This document shows positions 18,144 to 26,367 of a DNA stretch of 64,000 nt, one piece after another; position 1 is the first letter of the stretch; each line of letters opens with the position of its first letter. The position numbers were made by a program, and so were the translations under genes. Source of the DNA: JAJPKK01 sp963824905 (GTDB lineage Bacteria > Pseudomonadota > Alphaproteobacteria > Rhizobiales > Xanthobacteraceae). Under the pieces are notes generated by a model. The model did not search any database, was not told the origin of the DNA, and worked only from the letters and a program-made list of their open reading frames with translations. The stretch covers positions 1-64,000 of the forward strand of contig CAWGRH010000023.1 of assembly GCA_963824905.1 (NCBI GenBank), read 5' to 3'.

Positions 18144-18182
18144 AAAAGGCCGGAGTTTCCGCCGCGCGGAACCCATCCGGCC
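18144..18182 (-). terminator. Rho-independent terminator after dnaG
   Basis: On the minus strand, outer arms GGCCGGA/TCCGGCC enclose an inner stem TTCCGC/GCGGAA and are followed by TTTTC. It begins about 15 bp after the dnaG stop codon and precedes rpoD by some 170 bp, so rpoD is likely to have its own promoter between 17977 and 18143. Confidence 0.75.
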
Positions 18183-18197
18183 AATTTCTCGAAATGT

Positions 18198-20147
18198 TTA
18201 TAGCCCGCGACCGAGCCTTCCGGAAGACGCCCCGAACCCTTCTATGGACGCTTCCGTCCCGTCGATTGCCTGGAGGCGCATCCGGACATCCTGCAACCGG
18301 GCGAAGTTCTCCTCGCTCGGCTCGTCTCCAAGTGCCCGCTCTGCCTCTTTGAGCTCCCTATTTAGCGTGCGGTTCTTACGATGCAAGGTAAGAACATGGT
18401 TCCACCACTGGCGGATGTCCTCGGCTGCCGCGCCTTCCCAGGCCGGCCAGTCGGCAAAATGGGTTACCGCCTTTTCGATCCGGGCGAGCACCGGGGCGCA
18501 CTCCCGCCCGAGCAGCGCCTCGCGCAGCGCCGGTGCCGTGATCTCGGCCATCGAGGCCACCGCATCGAGCATCGACCGGCGCAGCAAGTCGGCGTCACCA
18601 TTGAGGAATTCGAGGTCGGCGAGCTCCTCGGCATGGTGCTCGATGAGCCACGGATGGTTGCAGGCGGCGACGAGGATCAGGGCCTCCCGCGGCGGCAGCG
18701 CGGTACGTGAACCGCGCACGATGGAACTCGCCTGCAGCCGCGCGCTTGCCGGGCCGAGGGCCTCCGGCGTGAACCCGGCGCCCGGCGGCGCACCCCTGCC
18801 CGAGCCGGCGCGGCCCGTCGGAGGACGCCGGCGGTCCGGCGTAAACCGGCCAGGGAAGGGACGGCCCGGCGCGACGGCGGGCGCGACGAGGTTGCGCATC
18901 CGCTCACGCAGGTCCTGACGGTAATAGCGGCGCACCGCCTCGTCGCCGATGGCGTTCGCGAGCTCGTTGATGCGCGCCTCGAGCCCGGCCCGGCGTTCCG
19001 GCGTATCGACGCGGGCGCCCTCGGTTTCCCGGCCCCACAGCACCTCTCCCAAGGGTCTTGCGCCGGCGAGCACATCGGCGATCGCGCCGGGGCCGCCGGA
19101 GCGGACGAGGTCGTCGGGATCGTGGCCATCGGGCAAGGTCGCGAACAGCAGGCTCTTGCCCGGCTTGATGAGGGGCAGCGCGAGGTCGATGGCGCGATAG
19201 GCGGCGCGGCGGCCGGCGCCATCGCCGTCGAAGCACAGGATCGGCTCGTTCGCCATCTTCCACAGGTGCGCGAGCTGTTCCGTGGTCAGCGCGGTGCCGA
19301 GCGGTGCGACGGTCGCCGCGTATCCCGCAGTGACCATGGCGATGACGTCCACATAGCCTTCGACCGCAATCACCGGGGCCCCGCGGTGCGCGGCCTGGCG
19401 CGCGGCCGCGCCGTTGTAGAGCATCGCGCCCTTATGGAAGAGCGGTGTTTCCGGGGAATTGAGGTATTTCGCCGGCGCATCCTTATCCAGCGCCCGGCCG
19501 CCAAACGCCACGATCCGTCCGCCGAAGTCGGCGATCGGGAACATCACGCGGTTGCGGAAGCGGTCGTAGGGAACGGGAATGTCGTCGCCGGTGACCAGCA
19601 GGCCCGCTTCGACCATGTCGTCGACGGAGATGCCGAGCTTGCCGAGATGCTCCTTGAGCGCGAAGCGCTCGGCCGGCGCATAGCCGAGGCGGAACTTCAA
19701 CTGAGTCGCGGGATCGAGCCCGCGGTCCGCGAGATAGCCGCGCGCCTTCGCACCGACCCGCGACGCCAGCGTCGCCTCGAAGAAGGCAGCGGCCTCCTCG
19801 CATATCTGATGCAGCGTGTGGCGGCGGTTCTCCTGCGCCTCCGCCTCGCGGGTGAGCTTGGGGACCGCGACGCCAGCGAGTCCGGCGAGACGCTCGACCG
19901 CTTCGGGAAAGTCGACACCCTCGGTCTCCATCACGAACTTGAAGATGTCGCCGTGCCTGCCGGACGAGAAGTCGTGGTAGAAGCCCTTCTGGTCGTTGAC
20001 GAAGAACGACGGCGTGCGCTCCTTGTTGAAGGGGGAAAGTCCCTTCCACTCTCGTCCCGCCTTGCGCAGCTTGACTCGCCGGCCGACGACGTCGGACACC
20101 GGCAGGCGGGCGCGAAGCTCATCGAGAAATTGCGGCGGGAAACGCAT
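18198..20147 (-). CDS. dnaG: DNA primase DnaG
   Basis: DnaG makes RNA primers for replication. The protein has 649 residues, a normal length. The N-terminal zinc-binding domain keeps its fold (residues 26-75, KAGREWKGLSPFNKERTPSF), but the four metal ligands are missing. The usual CPFH reads SPFN and the usual Cys pair after YH reads DFSS. The catalytic core is complete: the Toprim Glu in VIAVEGYVDVIAM and the acidic DxD in CFDGDGAGRRAAY. The C-terminal part (from about 470) is the helicase-binding domain. Loss of the zinc ligands is, to my knowledge, common in Alphaproteobacteria. The start is the ATG at 20147. It is divergent from folC. Confidence 0.95.
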   Translation of the reverse strand: MRFPPQFLDELRARLPVSDVVGRRVKLRKAGREWKGLSPFNKERTPSFFVNDQKGFYHDFSSGRHGDIFKFVMETEGVDFPEAVERLAGLAGVAVPKLTREAEAQENRRHTLHQICEEAAAFFEATLASRVGAKARGYLADRGLDPATQLKFRLGYAPAERFALKEHLGKLGISVDDMVEAGLLVTGDDIPVPYDRFRNRVMFPIADFGGRIVAFGGRALDKDAPAKYLNSPETPLFHKGAMLYNGAAARQAAHRGAPVIAVEGYVDVIAMVTAGYAATVAPLGTALTTEQLAHLWKMANEPILCFDGDGAGRRAAYRAIDLALPLIKPGKSLLFATLPDGHDPDDLVRSGGPGAIADVLAGARPLGEVLWGRETEGARVDTPERRAGLEARINELANAIGDEAVRRYYRQDLRERMRNLVAPAVAPGRPFPGRFTPDRRRPPTGRAGSGRGAPPGAGFTPEALGPASARLQASSIVRGSRTALPPREALILVAACNHPWLIEHHAEELADLEFLNGDADLLRRSMLDAVASMAEITAPALREALLGRECAPVLARIEKAVTHFADWPAWEGAAAEDIRQWWNHVLTLHRKNRTLNRELKEAERALGDEPSEENFARLQDVRMRLQAIDGTEASIEGFGASSGRLGRGL

Positions 20148-20315
20148 GCCTAATTCGCCACTCCGGCCAAGCGATATCTATATATAGCGCTCGCCGGCGC
20201 TTGCGCAGACAAAGCGTCTTGTCCCGGCTATTCACAGGAGCGCGCCCCTTCCCTATCACCCTTCGCCCATATCCCCGTCGCCTCGCATGACCCCTTACCC
20301 CGTGACCACTCCGTG
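20148..20315. promoter_or_regulatory. Divergent promoter region between dnaG and folC
   Basis: This 168-bp gap must contain promoters in both directions. A short AT stretch, TATCTATATATAG (20174-20186), close to the dnaG start, is the only local drop in GC and could be a -10 region for the minus strand. I cannot define a matching -35 box. Confidence 0.3.
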
Positions 20316-21635
20316 ATGCCCAACACCCATGTCGACGCGATCCTGGCGCGGCTCCTGGCGCTCCATCCCAAGCGGATCGACCTTTCGCTCGACCGCATGT
20401 GGCGCCTGCTCGAAGCGCTCGATCACCCGGAACGCAAGCTGCCGCCGGTGATTCACGTCGCCGGCACCAACGGCAAGGGCTCGGCCATCGCCTTCATGCG
20501 GGCGATGCTGGAAGCGGCGGGCGCGCGGGTGCACGTTTATACCTCTCCGAACCTCGTGCGGATGAACGAGCGCTTTCGCCTCGGCCGCGCCGGCGGCGGA
20601 GTTCTGGTCGGCGACGACGAACTCGCCGAGGCGCTCGCCGTCTGCGAGCGGGCGAATGGCGACGCCCCGATCACGGTGTTCGAGATGGAGACCGCGGCCG
20701 GCTTCCTGCTGTTCTCGCGCCATCCTGCCGATGCGCTCTTGCTCGAGGTCGGGCTTGGCGGAAGGCTCGATGCGACGAACGTCGTCGCCCTCCCGCTCGC
20801 GAGCGTCGTCACGCCGGTTTCGATGGACCATGTGGAGTTCCTCGGCGACACGCTCGAGAAGATCGCCGGCGAGAAGGCTGCGATCTTCAAGCGCGGCGTC
20901 CCCGCGGTAGTCGGCCGGCAGACCGAAGGGCCGCTCTCGGTGATCGTCGAACGCGCCGGCGCCATCGGCGCGCCGCTCCACGTCGCCGGGCAGGACTGGA
21001 TCGCAAGCGAGGAGCGCGGGCGGCTCGTCTATCAGGACGACCAGGGCCTGCTCGACCTGCCGAGCCCGCGCCTGTTCGGCCGCCATCAGATCGACAATGC
21101 CGGCACCGCGATCGCGGCGCTGCGCGCGGCCGGCTTCAAGCTGCCGCAGGCGGCCTATGATACCGGTCTCGTCCGCGCCGAATGGCCGGCGCGGATGCAG
21201 CGGCTTGCGACCGGCGACCTCATCGTCCACGCGCCGGCGGGAAGCGAGATCTGGCTCGACGGTGCGCACAACCCGGACGGCGGCCGCATCGTCGCCGGCG
21301 CCTTGGCCGATCTCGAGGAGCGGGTGTCGCGGCCGGTCATCGTCGTTTGCGGAATGCTCGCCAACAAGGATCAGGAGGGCTTCCTGCGCAATTTCACCGG
21401 GCTCGCCCGGCGGCTCATAGCGGTGCCGATCCATCAGGAGAAAGGGATGCCGGCGGCCGAGCTTGCGCAGATTGCCCGCAGCATCGGCATTCCCGCCGAC
21501 GCCTGCGCCGATATCGCGACCGCACTCGCGCGCATCGCCGAGCTCGATCTCGATCCGCCGCCGCGCATCCTGATCACCGGCTCGCTCTACCTTGCGGGCG
21601 AAGTGCTCGCCGCCAACGGCACGCCGCCGACGTAG
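20316..21635 (+). CDS. folC: Bifunctional folylpolyglutamate synthase / dihydrofolate synthase FolC
   Basis: The protein has 439 residues from ATG 20316; the GTG immediately before it is an alternative. It adds glutamate to dihydropteroate and to folates in the cytosol. Mur-ligase-type features are the P-loop HVAGTNGKGSAIAFM (about residues 45-59), TSPNLVRMNERFR, LLLEVGLGGRLDATNVV, and WLDGAHNPDGGR in the C-terminal domain. The frame is intact. In many Hyphomicrobiales folC sits directly before trxA and addAB. Here the same trio is present, but trxA, addA and addB lie 4.3 kb away on the other strand with three unrelated genes between, suggesting a local rearrangement. Confidence 0.95.
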   Translation: MPNTHVDAILARLLALHPKRIDLSLDRMWRLLEALDHPERKLPPVIHVAGTNGKGSAIAFMRAMLEAAGARVHVYTSPNLVRMNERFRLGRAGGGVLVGDDELAEALAVCERANGDAPITVFEMETAAGFLLFSRHPADALLLEVGLGGRLDATNVVALPLASVVTPVSMDHVEFLGDTLEKIAGEKAAIFKRGVPAVVGRQTEGPLSVIVERAGAIGAPLHVAGQDWIASEERGRLVYQDDQGLLDLPSPRLFGRHQIDNAGTAIAALRAAGFKLPQAAYDTGLVRAEWPARMQRLATGDLIVHAPAGSEIWLDGAHNPDGGRIVAGALADLEERVSRPVIVVCGMLANKDQEGFLRNFTGLARRLIAVPIHQEKGMPAAELAQIARSIGIPADACADIATALARIAELDLDPPPRILITGSLYLAGEVLAANGTPPT

Positions 21636-21752
21636 CGCCGCACGGGCCTTGGCAGGGGGCGCGGCCGCGGCGCGGCGGGGATACTTTTCGGCACGGCCGC
21701 GCTACGCTGATTGATCAATGCGCCCGCGAGTGCCGCCGGGGGAGACCAGGAG

Positions 21753-23434
21753 ATGATGTTGCTCAAGCGAACCACGATTCTGATCGCGCTCTGTTTCGTC
21801 ACCCCCGCGCTCGCCCAGACCGCTGACCTCGTGGTCGTGAACGCCAAGGTATTCACCGCGCGTGAAGGCGTGCCGCCGACCCAGGCGTTCGCCGTCAAGG
21901 ACGGCAAGTTCATCGCCGTCGGCGCGACCGCCGCGGTCCGGGCGCGCATCGGGCCGGACACCAAGATCATCGACGCGGGTGGGCACTTGGTGGTGCCGGG
22001 CCTTGCGGACGGGCACTTCCACAACGAGGGAGGCGGCCGCGGCGTCGATCTGTCGGCCACGCGCTCGCTCGCCGACTTGCTTGCGGCGATCGGCAAGGCG
22101 GTGGCGGCGGCGAAGCCCGGCGACCTCGTCGTGAGCAATTCCGACTGGCATGAGGCGCAGCTCAGGGAGCAGCGCCTGCCGCTTGCGACCGAGCTCGACA
22201 CGGTCTCGCCCGCAAACCCCGTGGTGCTGGTGCGCGGCGGCCACGACTACATCCTCAACTCGGCGGCGCTGCGTCACTGGAACATCTCGAAGGACACCGC
22301 GGTGCCGGAAGGAGGCGCCATCACGCGCGGCGCCGACGGCGCGCTGACCGGCGAGCTCGTCGACAATGCCAAGCGCCTGGTGTCGCTGCCGCCGCCCGCG
22401 GCCGTCTCGGTCGAGGACGTGCTCACCACCCAGCGCAAGGTCAACGCCTACGGCATCACCAGCGTGCGCATTCCGGGAAGCTACAAAGGCGAGTTCTTCC
22501 AGGCGCTCGATGCCATCCTCGCCGCGCGCCGCGCCGGCGAATTGACGCTGCGCTACACCATCTACCTGCCGGGCTTCGGCACCCGCGACCCGGCGCGCAT
22601 CCGCGAGATGATCGCGAAAGTCGCCGCTCAAGCAGGACGAAGGCGACGAATGGGTGCGCATGGGCGGCGTCAAGCTGCTGGTCGATGGCGGCTTCGAGGG
22701 CGGCCACATGTCGGCGCCGTTCGCCGGCGAATACGGCAAGGGCGGCACTTTCTACGGCCTGACGGTGGTTCCGCCGCAGGACTTCACCGCGGTCGTCAAG
22801 ACCATCAACGATCTCGGCTGGCGGGTCGCGACACATGCAGTCGGCGATGCCGCGATCGACGAGGTGCTCGATGCCTACGAGGCCGCGAATGCCGAGCATC
22901 CGATCGCCGGCAAGCGCTGGACCATCGAGCACGCCTTCGTGTCGCGCCCCGACCAGCTGCCGCGCATGAAGAAGCTCGACCTGATCCTCTCGGTGCAGGA
23001 TCACCTTTACCTCGCGGCGCCGGCGCTGAAGAATTATCTCGGCGCGGCGCGAGCGGCGCGGATCACGCCGGTCAAGACCTATCTCGATGCAGGCTTTTTG
23101 ACGGTGGGCGGCACCAACTCGCCGGTCGTGCCGTTCAACCCGTTCTTCGAGACTTTATCACTTCCTCACCCGCGACACGATCACCGACGGCGTCTATGGG
23201 GCGGAGGAAGCCGTCGCCTCGCGCGAGACGCTGTTGCGCATGATCACCATCAACTACGCCAAGCTCACCGGCGAGGCCGACATCAAAGGCTCGATCGAGC
23301 CCGGCAAACTCGCCGATTTCGCCGTGCTGTCGGAGGACTTGCTCACCGTCGCACCGGAAAAGATCCCGGCGACGCACGCGCTCCTCACCTATGTGGGCGG
23401 CCGCGAAGCCTATCGCGATGCGGCGATGAAGTGA
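21753..23434 (+). CDS. Exported YtcJ-like amidohydrolase, two +1 frameshifts as sequenced
   Basis: The repaired protein has about 559 residues with a signal peptide (LKRTTILIALCFVTPALAQT). It belongs to the amidohydrolase-3 (YtcJ) group. The N-terminal composite domain (ADLVVVNAKVFTAREG) is followed by VVPGLADGHFHNEGG, which holds the metal motif HxH. GGVKLLVDGGFEGGHM, a His in VATHAVGDAAIDEVL and WTIEHAFV complete the barrel. The C-terminus has the conserved GSIEPGKLADFAVLSEDLL. Extra bases at 22617-22619 (AAA) and 23154-23156 (TTT) break it. Deleting one in each joins all three parts. The start ATG at 21753 has GGGGAGA 7 bp upstream. The substrate is unknown; relatives hydrolyse amide-type small molecules. 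Confidence 0.85.
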
Positions 23435-23796
23435 TCGCCCGAACGGTCCTGAAGACCGCGAGTCCGAACATCGGTTGAGATTCTCTGAGGCTCAAACTCG
23501 CGAAACCGACCCCGACCCCGACCCTCTCCCCGCACGCGGGAAGAGGGAGTCGGGCAACGCCGTGGGCTGACGGTCCGCAAGCGCAGCGCAAGTCCAGGCT
23601 TGCACAGTGACCGCGCCGCGTATTAAGTCACTGCATCGGGCTTCCGCGGGCGCCCGACGAGACGGACACCGTCCAAGACCCGCTTCATTCCCGATCGCAG
23701 GGATATGGAGCGACGCATGGACGACACATCGAAATCCACCACATCCAGTCAAATCCACCACGTCGACCTTCGAAGGCCGGGCTACCGGTTGGGCGC
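23435..23796. repeat. Intergenic region with short tandem and hairpin repeat
   Basis: The region contains three tandem copies of a CGACCCC unit (about 23507-23525) running into an imperfect hairpin, CCCTCTCCCCGC with GCGGGAAGAGGG (23522-23546). That hairpin resembles the CTCTCCCC-type intergenic repeats of Bradyrhizobium. An ATG at 23717 with GGAG upstream opens a short frame that might be the true beginning of the next gene if another frameshift exists. Otherwise I see nothing. Confidence 0.5.
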
Positions 23797-24841
23797 GTGG
23801 CATTGGTTTGGCGCGGGGACCCCGGCGTCGGCGTGCCGGAGCCCGGCGCGACGCGCTTTCACCTGATTTTCTCCGCTCTCGAGGCTCTGGGTATCGCCGC
23901 CGAGCCCGTGCTCTATTCCGAGGAGGCGGAGGAAGCGGTCCGTGCGCGCCTCCTCGCGATGGACGGCGTGCTGGTCTGGGTCGACCCGCTGAGCGCCGGT
24001 AAGGACCGCTCGCGGCTCGACCCGCTGCTCCGCGACGTCGCGGCCATGGGCGTCTGGGTCAGCACCCATCCGGACGTCATTCTGAAAATGGGCGTCAAGG
24101 AGGTGCTCTACCGGACGCGCGCGCTGGGCTGGGGCACCGATACCGACCTCTATGCTTCGACGCACGACTTCGACGCGCGCTTTCCCTGCGCGTCTTGCGG
24201 CGAGCGGCCCCCGTGTCCTCAAGCAGAACCGCGGGAACGGTGGCCAGGGCGTATGGAAGGTGGAGCTTGTCGATGCCGGCGCGATCCCTTCGCCGGACAC
24301 GCCCGTCCGCGTGCTTCACGCGCTGCGCGGCTGCGTACCGGAAGAGCTTTCGCTCGCTTCCTTCATGAGCCGCTGCCATGTCTATTTCGAGTGCGGCGGC
24401 TTGATCCTCGACCAGGCTTTTCAACCGCGTTTGCCGGAGGGAATGATCCGCGTTTACATGACCCACAACGAGGTGGTGGGCTTCGGCCAACAGTTGATCA
24501 AGGCGCTGATCCCGCCTGATCCTACTGCGAGCCCGGAGGCGAACCAGCCCGGCCCGCGCATCATGTATCCGCCGGACGCGCCGCCGTTCCGCGAGTTGCG
24601 GGACAAAATGGAATCGGAATGGGTCCCGGGCCTGCAGGCGCTGCTCGATATCCCGACGGCGTCGCTGCCGGCCCTGTGGGACGCCGACTTCCTCTACGGA
24701 CCTCGGACGCGCGATGGCGCGGACACCTACGTTCTCTGCGAGATCAACGTGAGCTCGGTCGCGCCCTATCCCGACAGCGCCGCGCCGAAAGTCGCCGGAG
24801 CGGTGCTGGCCGCAATCAATGCCACGGCGAAGCGGCTCTGA
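23797..24841 (+). CDS. ATP-grasp protein of the Cj0069 type, one +1 frameshift as sequenced
   Basis: The repaired protein has about 347 residues. It has the N-terminal VALVWRGDPGVGVPEPGATR, the central VSTHPDVILKMGVKEVLYRT and LGWGTDTDLYA, and after the break the phosphate-binding PRVLKQNRGNGGQGVWKVEL. The late CEINVSSVAPYPDSA contains the metal-binding Glu and Asn typical of ATP-grasp ligases. An extra C at 24184-24186 breaks the frame between RFP and ARLAASG. The family (annotated as Cj0069) is widespread and presumed to form a carboxylate-amine bond, but substrates are unknown. The GTG at 23797 is a provisional start. It ends 3 bp from the convergent peptidase gene. Confidence 0.75.
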
Positions 24842-24843
24842 CA

Positions 24844-25771
24844 TCAGTGCGCGTCGCCGAACTCGCGATAGAGTTCGGCGAAGTCGGCGCCGAGCTCGTA
24901 GCACAAGATGACCTGGCGGGTCCGAATCTCCCAGCTCGCGTTTGGAAAGCCGCAGCCCTGCATCTCCAACGTCAGCGGGTTCGGCCACACCAACTGATCT
25001 GCCGCATGCCCGGCGACGGTTTCCAGGAGCATTATGGAGCGCGCCATGTCGCGAATGAACGCGATCCCGCCTTCGGCCGGGCCGTAGATCGTATCGATAC
25101 TCGTCCTCTGCTGATCGGATGCACGGTGATGCGGCTCGAGCAGCAGATTCCAGGAAAACGCGGCATTGCTGTAATCGGCAAGGCAATTGTGCCGACGGTC
25201 CTCCGGCAGATTGGTCTCGTCGGCAAGGTCTTTGAACTTCTCGGCGTCCGACCCGACCATAAGGCACACGATCTGGAAGGCACGCTGCTGATTGAGACCA
25301 TGCTCGGAGTAGTAGGCGACCCTGCGCCCGGTCTTTTCATCGCGCCGTGCGGCGAGGAACCAACCCTCGGCGGCGTCGACCAGCGCGCGATGGGAGAAAT
25401 CGGACCCCATGCGCAGCAGCATGAACACGGCGAAGGTATCTGCCGCGTCCTCCATCCTGCCGAGCACCGGGAGCCCCATCTGGGTGATGACGGCGTGGCC
25501 GAGCTCGTGAAGCAGAACGAACAGCATGTTGCCCGACACGAACTCGACGAGCCTTTGCGCGGCGTCCGGCGACAGGCTCCTGAACCGCGGATCGCTTTCG
25601 CGAAGCACGAGCGCAGCGGCGTCGACCTTGGCTTGAAATGCCGACATCGGCCGTGATGTCGGCGGCTGGGAAACGTCCGGCTGAGCGATCGCCTTGTCAG
25701 CGAGGGAAAGAAATCCGAAGCAGCAGAAGAAGACAGCAGGTGAGCTTGGTGATCGCGACTTCGACCGTCAC
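24844..25771 (-). CDS. DUF4344-type metallopeptidase, exported, one +1 frameshift in the signal peptide
   Basis: The mature part contains FVLLHELGHAVITQMGLPVL, the HExxH zinc motif, followed by MEDAADTFAVFMLL, whose Glu is a likely third ligand. Later come CLADYSNAAFSWNLLLEPH and a C-terminal VILCYELGADFAELY. The frame begins at an ATG (25647) inside the mature protein. An extra A at 25718-25719 (plus strand) hides the real beginning. Without it the protein starts at the GTG at 25771 (MTVEVAITKLTCCLLLL) and has a clear signal peptide ending before QPDVSQ, giving 308 residues. DUF4344 peptidases are periplasmic or secreted and their substrates are unknown. Confidence 0.75.
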
Positions 25772-25892
25772 GCAAGATCGGCACCGACGCGAAGATTAGT
25801 CTCCGCCCTCTCATGAATGTCGTCTGCCGCAGTATCGGGTTGGCACGCTGCCGCACATTTCCGCGAGACTATCCATCATGACCGACAGACCG

Positions 25893-25926
25893 CACAAAAG
25901 CAAAACGGCCGGCAAACGCCGGCCGT
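25893..25926 (-). terminator. Rho-independent terminator of trxA
   Basis: A perfect 10-bp stem (AACGGCCGGC at 25903-25912 with GCCGGCCGTT at 25917-25926, loop of 4) is followed on the minus strand by TTTTGCTTTTG. It begins 25 bp after the trxA stop codon and is the strongest terminator on the minus strand in this window. Confidence 0.9.
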
Positions 25927-25950
25927 TGCATGCGGAACGTCCGGAAGCGC

Positions 25951-26271
25951 TCAGACCGCGGCAGTGATCCACTGCTCGAGCTTCGCCTTCGGCGCGGCGC
26001 CGACCTGGCGCGAAGCGAGCTCGCCGCCCTTGAACAACATCAAGGTCGGGATCGACATGATGTTGTACTTCTGCGCCGTCTGCGGATTCTCGTCGACGTT
26101 GAGCTTGACGATCTTGACCTTGTCGCCGAGCTTGCCGGCGATCTCCTCGAGCGCCGGCGCGATCATGCGACAGGGACCGCACCACTCGGCCCAGAAGTCG
26201 ACCACCACGGGTTCAGCCGACTTGAGCACCGTCGCCTCGAAATCGGCATCGGAAACCTTCGTTACCCCCAT
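25951..26271 (-). CDS. trxA: Thioredoxin TrxA
   Basis: The protein has 106 residues with the complete thioredoxin fold. The redox centre is WAEWCGPCRMIAPAL (C-G-P-C at about residues 31-34), the cis-Pro is in MSIPTLMLFKGG, and the buried Asp is in VVVDFWAEW. It reduces disulfides in cytosolic proteins such as ribonucleotide reductase and receives electrons from TrxB, encoded at 59061-60029 in this window. The gene follows addA by 96 bp and ends at a strong terminator. The addB-addA-trxA order is standard for the group. Confidence 0.97.
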   Translation of the reverse strand: MGVTKVSDADFEATVLKSAEPVVVDFWAEWCGPCRMIAPALEEIAGKLGDKVKIVKLNVDENPQTAQKYNIMSIPTLMLFKGGELASRQVGAAPKAKLEQWITAAV

Positions 26272-26367
26272 GGGACACCTTCGCTTTCGTCTGTCTGGGC
26301 GCGGCCGGCGCCCCGGGTCATTCGGATTGGAAACCTAGGGAGGCGGCCCAGCAGCGTCAAGGCGCGC

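Noticed and set aside
20295..21434. Minus-strand open frame opposite folC
   Set aside because: Shadow of an intact folC; no domain character.
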